Positions 33,774 through 43,473 of a DNA stretch of 64,000 nt are shown here, in pieces. The notes under the pieces are model-generated. The model worked only from the letters and a program-made list of their open reading frames with translations. It was not told the origin of the DNA and searched no databases. Each line of letters begins with the position of its first letter. Position 1 is the first letter of the stretch. This DNA is from Rhea pennata (lineage: Eukaryota; Chordata; Aves; Rheiformes; Rheidae), in assembly GCF_028389875.1 (NCBI RefSeq), contig NC_084678.1:18196899-18260898 (forward strand), in the 5' to 3' direction. The position numbers and the translations under genes were made by a program.

Positions 33774-35079
33774 TCACAGGACCACGCAGCAGTGCCCTGT
33801 GCCCAGCTGCAGTCCCACGCCGGGCCCCTGCCACCGTGCCGTCCCGGTGGCCCCCGCGCTGCCCCCAGCCCAGCCCTGCTGCGTGGCCTCCACCGTCCAC
33901 AGCGGGATGTTGGCTCTGCTCTCCATCTCTGCCAGCATGGCCCTCACCTCCTCGATCTCCTCCTCAGGGCGTGGGGCGGCCGGGGGCCGCTCGGGGCTGC
34001 GCCGGCTGCCCCCAGGGCCCGGCTGCCCCCAGCCCCGGCGCGCACCCTCGGGCCAGCCACCCAGCCCAGTGCACAGCAGGGCTGCGCCGGGGCCTGGCAC
34101 TGTGAATTGCTGGCTGAGGTGGTGGGCTTTGCGCAGGTCCTGCAGGAAGAGCTCCAGGGCAGAGAGGAAGAGCACCCACAGCCGCTCCAGCTCCCGGCGC
34201 TCCTCGGGGCTGGCCGGCGGGCGCCGCAGCCCCGCCACCAGCGTGCTCCGCAGGCCTGCAGGACGGCACGGCGCTGAGCGGGACGGCCCCACGCGCAGCC
34301 CCTTTCAACACCCCTGGCCCCAAGGCACTGGCTGCACCAGTGTGGGATGCGCGGCCAAGGGCAATGCAGGTCCCGGCAGTTTGGGGGTCACTGTGCCTGT
34401 ACCCCTGCGCAGTGCCCATGGCCATGGGGCACACACGGTGCAGACAGCATACAGCGCATGCGGCACGGGGGTGAGCACAGTGCAGGGTGCCCTGGCCCTG
34501 GGGCGAGGGCAGTGCAGGATGTGAGCAGAGTGCAGGGTGCCCGTGGCCCTGGGGCGAGGGTGGGATGCGGTGTGGGCAGTGTAGGGTGCATGTGGCACAG
34601 GGGTGAGCGCAGTGCAGGGTGCCCCTGGCCGTGGGGTGTGCACGGTGCAGGATGCATGCAGTACGAGGCCAAGCACAGTGAAGGGTGCCCTGGCCCTGGG
34701 GTGAGAGCAGTGCAGGCTGTGGGTGCTGTAGGGTGCAGGTGGCATGGGGACGAGCACGGCGCAGGATACCCTGGCCCTGGGGCAAGCGTGCCGCAGGGTG
34801 CCTGCAGCCCTGGTGGGCCCAGGCCCCTGCAGGGTGCTGCACCCCCAGCCCCCGCCGCAGCCCCCTCCCTGGTCCCCGCACCCCGCGGGCCAGCCGTGCC
34901 TTACCGGCGCAGAGCTCGCGCACCCGGGCACTGCTACGGCGCAGCTCCTCCCGCAGCTGGGCGCAGTCGGCGCTGCCGCCCAGCTGCAGCACCAGCTGCC
35001 GGTGCCCAGCCGTGGCCGTGCTCAGGGCGGCCGCGCATGCCCTCACCGCGCTGCACGTGCCCGCGCTCGCCGTAGCCAT
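33774..35079 (-). CDS. R7-family RGS anchor, RGS9BP/RGS7BP-like, with C-terminal CaaX
   Basis: Exon 1 (34905-35079) encodes MATASAGTCSAVRACAAALS, then GHRQLVLQLGGSADCAQLREEL, aligning with the N-terminal helix region of R9AP (HHLVLTVGGSADSQNLRQEL). Exon 2 (33774-34255) carries ERRELERLWVLFLSALELF and EMESRANIPLWTVEA, the conserved syntaxin-like third helix of R9AP and R7BP. Total is 218 residues (R9AP about 235). R9AP ends in a membrane helix; here there is none, and the protein ends GHCCVVL, a CaaX-type box with an adjacent Cys that could be prenylated and palmitoylated. The family tethers RGS6/7/9/11-Gbeta5 to membranes to speed G-protein shut-off. Mammals have no such gene between UBE2C and TNNC2 that I know of, so this may be a third family member kept in birds. 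Introns contain a minisatellite. Confidence 0.8.
34420..34790. repeat. Minisatellite in the intron of the RGS9BP-like gene
   Basis: Degenerate repeats of about 25 to 50 bp around gtgcagggtgccctggccctgggg. Confidence 0.8.
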
Positions 35080-35717
35080 CCGCCGCCGCGACACCCCGGG
35101 GCTCAGCTCCCTCGTGCCGTGGGGACGCCGTGGGCCCTGGCGCGCGGGGCGGCTGCCGGCCACAGCTGTGCAGCGCTGCCGGCCGGGCCGTGCTCCTCCC
35201 CGCCGGGGCGACTGTGCCGAGCCGCAGCAGGCGCGTGGGAGGAGAGGTCCCCAGGGAGCAGCGACGTGCCGGCAGCCTGGCATCGGGCTCCCCGCGGCAC
35301 CAAAGTTCCCGGTGCTGCCTTAACCCACGCAGCCCCGGGACGGGTCCCTCCCGGCGCGAGCCGGGGTCCCCGCCGGGCCCCGCAGGCAGGAGCAGCCCCG
35401 TTCAGGGCATCTCCCGGGGGACATTTGCCGGCTGAGACCCCCGGCTGAGCCGGCTCCCGCACCAGCAGCGCAGGCACCAGCGGCTCCGCGCGGCAGACCT
35501 GAGCTCGCCGCTGCCGCCAGCCCCGCAGCCCGTGGGAATTGCCGCTTGCGCGCCCCCCGGCACGGCCCCTCCGTGGGGCCCCCGTCCTGCCTGGGCACGG
35601 CCCCGGCCGCTGGCTCCGCGCCGGCCCCCCGCGTCCTCCGCCGGCCCGTCGCCGGGGAGCCGCCGGCGGGGCGACGCCACCGGAAAGCCCCAGGCAGCGC
35701 CTGCAGCCTTTTCCCCT

Positions 35718-35723
35718 TTTAAT
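35718..35723 (-). terminator. TNNC2: TNNC2 poly(A) signal (ATTAAA variant)
   Basis: ATTAAA on the minus strand about 200 bases past the TAA. Confidence 0.6.
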
Positions 35724-35923
35724 GATGCTCAAACAGAAACCGCGTTTGGCGGGGCGGAGGGGAGGGCCTCAGCCGCCCGCGGGCAGGGGCTCCCAGCCGG
35801 CCGCGGCGCTGCGGAGCCCGGCGGGAGCCGGCGGCAGGGCCGGGCGCTGCGGACGTGCTGCCCCCCGCGGGCGGCAGCGGCGTGGGGCTGGAAGCTGCGC
35901 CGGCCCCGGGAGCGTCTGGTCCT

Positions 35924-37684
35924 TTACTGCACACCCTCCATCATCTTGAGGAACTCTGCAAGAGAGCAGCACCGTCAGCGCCGGGTGCTGGGCACCGTCA
36001 GCGCCGGGTGCTCGGCGCCACGGTCCAAGTCCAGCCGGCGCGGCGGGTGTCAGCGCTCACCGTCGAAGTCGATGCGGCCGTCGTTGTTCTTGTCCGAATC
36101 CTTCATGAGGTCCTCTATGTCCTCCTCGGTGACGTGCTCGCCGGTGGCCCTGAGGATCTCGCCCAGCTCCTCGATGTCGATGAAGCCGTCTGCGTTCCTG
36201 CGGGCGGCCGGGGCAGCGCGTCGGGCCGGGCAGGATGCGGCCGCCGGCCCCGCGGCGTGGGCGCCCGCCACCGCCGTCACCACCCCACTCACTTGTCGAA
36301 GATGCGGAAGCAGTTGGCCAGCTCCTCCTCGGACTTGCCCTTGGCATCCTCCTTCATCTGGCGCACCATCATCACCAGGAACTCCTCGAAGTCGATGGTG
36401 CCGCTGCCTGCGGGGAGGAAGCCCAGCAGCGGTCAGGCGCGCCGCCCGGCGCCCGCCGGCCCGCCGAGGAGAGCTGCTCACCGTCCTCGTCCACCTCCTC
36501 GATGATGGCGTCCAGCTCCTCCTTGGTGGGGTTCTGGCCCAGCATCCTCATCACCGTGCCCAGCTCCTTGGTGCTGATGTCCCCGCCGCCATCCGCGTCA
36601 AACATGTCAAAGGCAGCTTTGAACTCTGCAGGAAGGGGGCATCAGGCAGGGCAGCACGCAGGACGGGGCCCGTGGCCCCCAGGGGGACCCCGGCCAGGAC
36701 CCGGCCCCGCGCCCCACGGCCTCCCCTGCTCACCCGCAATCATCTCCTCGCTGAGGAAGGCACGGGCTTCCGCCTGCTGGTCTGTCTGCAAGGTGAGGGG
36801 AGAGCGGGTCATCGCCAGCCCCGCACACCTCAGCCCCTAGTCCAGCTAGCACAGCACCGCTCCCTGGGGCGAGGAGCTTTGCAATGGGGTGAGAAGCCTT
36901 GTAAAGGGGTGAGGAGCTCTGCAGTGGGGTGTGGGGCTTTGCAAGGGCCGAGGGGCTTGGCAATGGGGTGAGGGACTTTGCAAGGGGGAAAGCCCTGTCT
37001 CCGGCGCATCTCTGCACGGCACAGCCCTGCAGCCTGGCGCACAGGGGCCAGCGAGAGCACTCGCGCGGCCGGCGCTGGCGGCGCTGTGCGTGGTGCGTCG
37101 GCACCCTGGGCTGCCCCGCGTGCCGCCAGGCCACGGAGAGCGGCCTGATGTGGGACCCGCTCCCAGCCGGGGGCCGCCGGGGGCCGGGGCCACCGTCCCC
37201 ACCGCGCAGCCTTGGCATCCCAGGCGTGCGGCGCTATTTTGGGGATCTCCTTAGCTCCCCTTACAGGGAGCAACAGGGCCGCGGGCACCTGTCGGCCCTG
37301 GATCGAGTTTCGCCTGGAGAGCCGGTCGGACCGATGCTGCCTGGCGCATGACCCGGCGCTCAGCTTACAGCTGCGGCTGCCTCCTCCTCCTCCTCCTCCT
37401 CCTCCTCCGTGCAGCGCAGCCCAGGGCCGGCCGGGCGGCCGCAGCGTCGCCCCAGGGCCACGCTCTGCCCAGGGGCACGGAGCCGGCCCTGCCCGTCGCC
37501 TCCCCGTGCCACCGCGCCGAGCGGCGCAGCCCGGCCCGTGGCCAGGGCGCTGCCGCCTCCGCGCCGCCACGGTGCTCCCGCTGCCCGGCATCCCGGGACG
37601 TGAGCGCGGGCCCGGCACCACCGGGCGGCGGGAGCCCCTCGCACCGCGGCACGCGGCACGCAGCACGCGGCGGGACCTTACCAT
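35924..37684 (-). CDS. TNNC2: Troponin C, fast skeletal muscle
   Basis: Six exons: 37682-37684 (only the ATG), 36734-36785, 36482-36625, 36293-36407, 36061-36197 and 35924-35955, giving 160 residues as in human and chicken TNNC2. Four EF-hand loops are visible: [36 protein letters not shown] and [12 protein letters not shown]. All keep Asp at position 1 and Glu at position 12, so both N-terminal sites should bind calcium, as expected of the fast isoform (the slow/cardiac isoform has a dead first site). It is the calcium sensor of the thin filament, binding troponin I and T. Exon 1 splitting directly after the start codon is normal for this family. Intron 1 carries a 20-bp repeat. Confidence 0.98.
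36861..36985. repeat. 20-bp tandem repeat in TNNC2 intron 1
   Basis: About six degenerate units of gaggagctttgcaatggggt type. Confidence 0.75.
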
Positions 37685-37864
37685 TGAAGGCATTTTTGCT
37701 GCTTTCCTCCTCTAGGGAGTCACCGCCTCCTGCACCGAAAAGCCCCCGGAGCTCTCCGGGGCCCCTGGTGCCCCAATTTGTAGTGTCCCTGCGCGGCACC
37801 CTGCCCCTGCGCAGCCCCGCAGCCTATCAGCTCCCCAGCGCAGATCCGGCCCCGCTCATTGGCG

Positions 37865-37905
37865 ACGGCGCATTTTACCTAATTTAGCCAAAGCATTATT
37901 GGCCA
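37865..37905 (-). promoter_or_regulatory. TNNC2: Possible muscle promoter elements of TNNC2
   Basis: On the minus strand, about 200 bases upstream of the ATG, CCAAT is followed by a MEF2-like A/T core (GGCTAAATTAGG). It fits a muscle gene promoter; the MEF2 match is imperfect. Confidence 0.35.
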
Positions 37906-37984
37906 AGCGCTGGGGATTAACCGCGAGTCCAGAGCCGGGACAGAAATTCAAGCCTGGCGGGGAGGGACACTGGAGCCTTGACAG

Positions 37985-38360
37985 GAGCGTCGCTCTGCCC
38001 CCTCCGTAGTGCCACCTGCCCAGGGCAGCCCGGCGAGGAGGGGGTTAAAAATAGCTCCGGAGCAGCCGGCATCGCCCCGGAGCAGCCAGCAGAGACCCAG
38101 CATTGCCTCGGAGCAGCCAGCATCACCCTGGAGCTGCCAGCATGGCCCTGGAGCAGCCAGCATCGCCTTGGAGCAGCCGGCATCACTCCAGAGCAGCCAG
38201 CATCGCCCTGGAGCTGCCGGCATTGCCCCGGAGCAGCCGGCAGAGACCCAGCATCACCTCGGAGCAGCCAGCATGGCCCCGGAGCAGCCGGCATCGCCCC
38301 GGAGCAGCCGGCATCGCCCCGGAGCAGCCAGCATCGCCCTGGAGCAGCCAGCGTTGCACA
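37985..38360. repeat. 20-bp minisatellite upstream of TNNC2
   Basis: About 17 units of ggagcagccagcatcgcccc type, with variants (catcaccctg, catggccctg). The open frames across it on both strands are repeat-born. Confidence 0.9.
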
Positions 38361-39189
38361 GCACGGCGACATCCCCTCTGCGCAGCATCTCCACCCCGGC
38401 CCCCGGGCACGGGAGGACGAAGCATCACCGACCCCAAGCCGCATCCCACCACCCTGCAGCACCCGGGTGCCCCGGCCCTGCCGCCTCCAGCCCATCCGCT
38501 CCCCTCACCCGCGTTTTCCCAGAGAGCAAGGCCATGGCAGAGCCCAGGTGGGCAGCAGCAGTGGGGGCCGCAGGGGGCAGCACCCCGATGCTGTGGGGCA
38601 CCAGCTCCTGCCGCCCGGCTCAGCCCGGCCCGCGGAAGGCCCTGACGTTTGTGCCAGAGGGATAGCAGGAAAACTGCGTGGCATCGCCTAGAAGCATCCC
38701 AGCCTGTGGGAGCTGGGGTGGCAGCACCTCCAGCCCGGCGGGGTTGGAGACTGGAGGTTCGGGGTGTTGCTTTGGGGCATTCCCAGCACGGGAGGCAGAC
38801 CCTGTCCGAGCCCAGGGAGTGCGTGATCCCCGTCCCAGCCCGGGGAGCGTGGGTGCTGTGCCGGGTGCAGCCGGCGTGCCGGGGAGGATGGAGCGATGGG
38901 AGCAGCTGGGCCAGCTCCTCGATATTAATAGACATTCCCAAGAAAGCTGCGAGGAGAGAGCAGGCACGGTGCTAAATAAGGCAGGGCGAGCGCCCGGCGC
39001 GGGACGCCCAGCTGTGGCAGCGGGCCCAGCCGGCCGGGCGCGTGGTGGGGGCCAGGGCACTGCGGCCGGGGGTCCCCGGTGCCGGCACACGGGGTTCCTC
39101 TGCCCAGGAGGCGCGGTGACTCTGGGCTCATCCCGGCGGGCTCCGGCTGACCCAGCCGGACTGTGCCTGACCCGGACAGGCTCTGTGCT

Positions 39190-39530
39190 GTCCCAGGCAG
39201 GGCCGGCCCAGGCAGCCAGCATGGCAAAGCTGGGCTGAACTGGGCTGTGCCGGACCACGCAATGCTGGGCTGGGCTGTACCAGACCGGGCCAGACTGGAA
39301 CGTGCTGTACTGGACCATGCCAGCTGAGCTGGGCCGGCCCGGGCTGTGCCGAAGCAAGCCGTGCCAAGCTGTACCCGGCAGCGCCGTCCCCAGCTGGGCC
39401 ACGTTACGCAGGGTTGTGCCGCACTGTGCCGGGCTGCCCTGCACTGCACTGTGCCGTGCCGGGACGTGCCAGGCTGTGCTGCACCAGGCCGGGCTGCCCT
39501 GTGCTGTGCTGCTCTGCGCTACACGGTGCC
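39190..39530. repeat. Degenerate GCCGGGCTGTGC repeats upstream of SNX21
   Basis: Runs of tgccgggctg, tgtaccagac and tgtgctgcac units of about 10 to 20 bp, followed by (CCGAG)n at 39540-39570. Confidence 0.7.
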
Positions 39531-39889
39531 AGGCTGCTCCGAGCCGAGCCGAGCCGAGCCGAGCCGAGCCGGGCCGGGCCGCGCCGCGCCGCACGGCGCC
39601 GGGGGGCGGCGGCGGCCCCGCGATCCGGGTTCCCGGCGGAGGCGGAGCCGCGCAGGGAGGATCCCGGGACGGGCCGCGGCGGAGCAGCCATCGCTCGGCG
39701 CGGCCGGGCCGGGCCGATCCGGCCCGGGTCAGCACGGTACGGGGCGGCCCGGAGCTGCGGCGGGACGGGGCGGGGCGGCCCCGGGGTGTCCCGGCTGCGG
39801 GGGGGCCGCGCCGGCTCCGGGAGGGGCGGTCCCGGGCCCGGCCGGGGTGTCCCGGGCCCGGGGGGGTCCCGGAGCCGCGGGGCTGCACC

Positions 39890-40655
39890 CGAGGTGGGGT
39901 GTCCCGGGCGGGGTGTCCCGGGATGAGGTATCCTGGGTGGAGTATCCAGGATGGGGTGTCCCGGGCAGGGTGTCCCGGGATAGGGTGTTCCAGATGGAGT
40001 ATCCAGGATGGGGTGTCCCGGGCGGGGTGTCCCGGGATAGGGTGTCCCGGGTGGAGTATCCCAGGATGGTGTATCCCAGGATAGGGTGTCCCGGGTGGAG
40101 TATCCAAAATGGGGTGTCCCTGGCGGGGTGTCCTGGGATGGGGTGTCCCGGGCGGGGTATCCCAGGATGGGGTATCCCAGGATAGGGTGTCCCGGGTGGA
40201 GTATCCAAAATGGGGTGTCCCAGGTGGAGTATCCCGGGATGGGGTGTCCCGGTCGGGGTGTCCCAGGATAGGGTGTCCCGGATGGAGTATCCAGGATGGG
40301 GTGTCCTGGGCGGGGTGTCCCGGGATGGGGTGTCCCGGGTGGAGGTGGAGTATCCCAGGATGGGGTATCCCAGGATAGGGTGTCCCGGGTGGAGTATCCA
40401 AAATGGGGTGTCCCAGGTGGAGTATCCCGGGATGGGGTGTCCCGGGCGGGGTGTCCCGGGATGGGGTGTCCCGGGTGGAGTATCCCAGGATGGGGTATCC
40501 CAGGATAGGGTGTCCCGGATGGAGTATCCAGGATGGGGTGTCCTGGGCGGGGTGTCCTGGGATGGGGTGTCCCGGGTGGAGTATCCAGGATGGGGTGTCC
40601 CGGGCAGGGTGTCCTGGGATAGGGTGTCCCAGGTCGGGTGTCCAGGCGGGGTGCT
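39890..40655. repeat. GGGGTGTCCCGGG minisatellite, probably in SNX21 intron 1
   Basis: Tens of units of ggatggggtgtcccgggcgg, interspersed with ggtggagtatcc variants in longer repeating blocks. It lies between a CpG-rich probable first exon (about 39.55-39.9 kb) and the first coding exon. Confidence 0.9.
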
Positions 40656-40734
40656 GGGGCGGGGGCCGGGCTGTGCGCGGCGGCCGGGGCCCTCGGCTCC
40701 CCAGCTGACCCCCGGCCGTAGCCCCGCCGGCGGC

Positions 40735-42264
40735 ATGGCCGCCCGCATCCTGCACCGCCTGCGGCACGCGCTGGCTGGCGAAGGTGCCAGGGAGGAGCCG
40801 GCGTGCGGCACCAGCGAGGCCGAGGACTTCCCGGAGAGCTCGGAGCTGGAGGACGACACCGAGGGGCTGTCCACCCGCCTCAGCGGCACCCTGAGCTTCA
40901 CCAGCCACGAGGACGAGGAGGAGGAGGAGGAAGAGGAGGAGGAGGAGGGTGCCGGAGAGGAGCTGGGGGAGCCGCCCGGGGAGGCCGCGGGCGCCGAGGA
41001 CGGAGGCAGGTGCCGGGGGCCGGTGCCCGGGGCGGGTGGGACGGCCCCGCTGGCGGCGCGGCGCCGGGAGCGCCCCGCGGCCGCGCTGACGCCGCTCTCC
41101 CCGCGCAGCCTGGGGCCCCGCGGGCGAGCGCCCGGGCGGCAGCAGCCTGCTGACCCGCCAGCTCCAGGAGCTGTGGAGGAGGTCGCGGAGCAGCCTCGCG
41201 CCGCAGCGGCTGCTCTTCGAGGTCACCAGCGCCAGCGTGGTTAGCGAGCGCTCCTCCAAGTACGTGGTGAGTGAGCCCGGCCGGGGGCGGCACGGGGCCG
41301 GGCTGCGTCCCCGGGGCTCCGCGTCCCCCGGGGCCGGCGCTCATTTCTCTCTGTCTTTCCCTGTGCTGCCCTGACGGCACTGGCGGCTCAGACGAGCCTC
41401 AGGTAACTGTCGCGCCGTGGCTGCGCTGCCACCCGCCTGCTCCCCACCGCCTCGGCAAAGCTTCCCGGGGCGGCTGCCCCGGCTGCGCGGCCGAGCCGCT
41501 GCGTGCACAGCCCTCGCTGCGGCACCGGCGCCGGCGCCGGCGGCATCCTGGCGCCTCCGCCGCGCTGCCCTCAGCCCCGCCTCTCCCCGCAGCTCTACAC
41601 CATCTACCTGATCCGCTCGGGCCAGTTCGACAAGGCCCCCGCCACCATCGCTCGGCGCTACTCGGACTTCGAGAGGCTGAACCGCCGCCTGCGCGGCCGG
41701 TTCGGCTGCGACATGGCTGGCATCGCCTTCCCCAGGAAGAGGCTGCGCCGGAACTTCACCGCCGAAACCATCGCCAAGCGGAGCCGGGCCTTCGAGCAGT
41801 TCCTGTCCCACCTGCACTCCATCGCCGAGATCCGCCGCTCCCCCGAGTTCCTGGAGTTTTTCTTCCTGCAGGACCTGCAGGCAGCACAGCGCCTCACCTG
41901 CACGGGCATGTACCGCGAGGCCCTGGCCACCTGGGCCAACGCCTACCGGCTGCAGGACCGGCTGGGGGTCTGCAACTCCGGCCGCTTCCTCCTGACGCTG
42001 GCGGGGCTCGCTGTCTGCCACCAGGAGCTGGACCAGCTCAGCGAGGCTCACAGCTGCTGCGAGCAGGCTCTGCAGCTCCTGGAGGCGCAGGACAGCCACC
42101 CGCTGCTGGGACCCTTCCTCCAGGCCCACATCCACCTGGCCTGGAAGGTGGGCAAGGACAAGCGGCAGTCCGAGGCCCGGCTGCAGGACCTGCAAGAGGC
42201 AGAGCTTCCCTTGCAGCAACAGCCTACCCTGAAGGAGTGTCTAATCAAGGAGGCTCTGGACTGA
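40735..42264 (+). CDS. SNX21: Sorting nexin 21
   Basis: Three coding exons (40735-41005, 41109-41266, 41593-42264) give 366 residues (human 373). The start MAARILHRLRHALAG matches the human isoform start ASRLLHRLRHALAG. Next come an acidic stretch with a poly-Glu run, then FEVTSASVV, the PX domain with RRYSDFERLNRRL and the basic FPRKRLRRNFTAETIA (phosphoinositide binding), and a C-terminal TPR-like region (TCTGMYREALATWANA, LTLAGLAVCHQEL) ending KECLIKEALD. Only the GC donor GGAG/gcaggt at 41006 keeps the frame into the next exon; the GT four bases later would shift it. SNX21 and SNX20 act in endosomal trafficking and bind septins or PSGL-1 partners. AATAAA is at 42684. Confidence 0.95.
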
Positions 42265-42683
42265 GCACCCTTCCCCAGCGCTGGGGCCCGCACCGGGAGG
42301 AGGTGGCCTGTGGGGCTGGACAGCTAGTCTCTCAGGGGACATGGGGGGCTAGGGGTAGCTGGGAGCAATGAAGGTGGTGTCACAGGCCAGGCCAGGGCTC
42401 AGAGGCAGAGCTGTGTTTGCGTAAGGCTTAGGCAGGATATCGGCAGAAGCTGCACGTGGGGGCTGGCCTCACTGGGCAGCTGCTTCTCTAGAAAATGCAC
42501 TTTTAAAGCCAGGTAGTTCATCCCTCAGTGCTGGGTGCTCTCTGCCTCCCTGCCAGGGAGCCAGCTGCTCTCGAGAAGGGAGCTTCTGGAAGTAGGCAGG
42601 AATTGTAGCTGGGACATGCTGGCACTGCGCTGAAGGAACAGGCTGACTTCTGGCAAAGTCTGCAGCTTTTGCCAGAAACTTCC

Positions 42684-42689
42684 AATAAA
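42684..42689 (+). terminator. SNX21: SNX21 poly(A) signal
   Basis: AATAAA about 420 bases past the stop; a second AATAAA follows within 20 bases. Confidence 0.8.
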
Positions 42690-43173
42690 ACTTACATAAT
42701 AAAAAAGACTTTATTTAATAAAGTCTTGATAGGAGAAAGGACAGAAGCTCCTGCAGTGTCTGTTCAGCTTCACTTCCCCCAAGGGATCGCACGCAGGGGC
42801 ACTGATTTACAGGAAGCCTTTGAGCCTCCCAAGCTGAGGTGGGAACTGATTTGTTCCGCTTCCCATTGCTGCGAGGGTGTGCTAGGAGCAGCCAGGCCTT
42901 TGGAAGAGACTAAGGGGAGAGCAGAAGCAGCAACTAATATGTTGGGGCACAAAGAGGGCAGGAGAAGTGAGAAAGGGAAGCCACGTGTGTGTTGTTAGCA
43001 CTTTCCCCTCCTGCGATCCGGTCTGCAGCAGGCACACAGCCAGCTCCCAAGTGCCCCCCAGCACTGCCCACTCTTCCCCCAGCCAAGAGGAAGTTCCCTA
43101 AGGAGTTGAGCACAGTCATTCCTGAGACAGGGACAAACTCCAGAGGACAGAGCTCAGTTGTTCACGTGATGGC

Positions 43174-43179
43174 TTTATT
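43174..43179 (-). terminator. ACOT8: ACOT8 poly(A) signal
   Basis: AATAAA on the minus strand, about 295 bases past the stop. Confidence 0.65.
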
Positions 43180-43473
43180 TAAGATGGGTGAGGAGTGGCT
43201 GAGGATAGTGTACGGCTATGCACTGTGCAGCTAACAGTCAATAAAAGTTGATGCCACTGCAGTCTGTGCAGGTCCATGTCAGTCACAAGTGTTCTCCATG
43301 CACTGGCCCTCCCAGCTGCGCTGGGTTCAGCCCACACTAGCTCCGTGCTTCTCCCTGCTGCTGCTCGGGATCGTGGCTTGGTCCTCATGTTTGCAGTGCA
43401 GCCTTTTCCGCGTGCCTGGCTGCTGCTCTCACACAGGAAGGATCGGTAGAACTGCTGCTACCAGCTTCCTCAG

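Noticed and set aside
38620-41259. 879-codon minus-strand frame across SNX21 and its upstream repeats
   Set aside because: Mirror of the minisatellite and of SNX21 coding sequence; no independent evidence.
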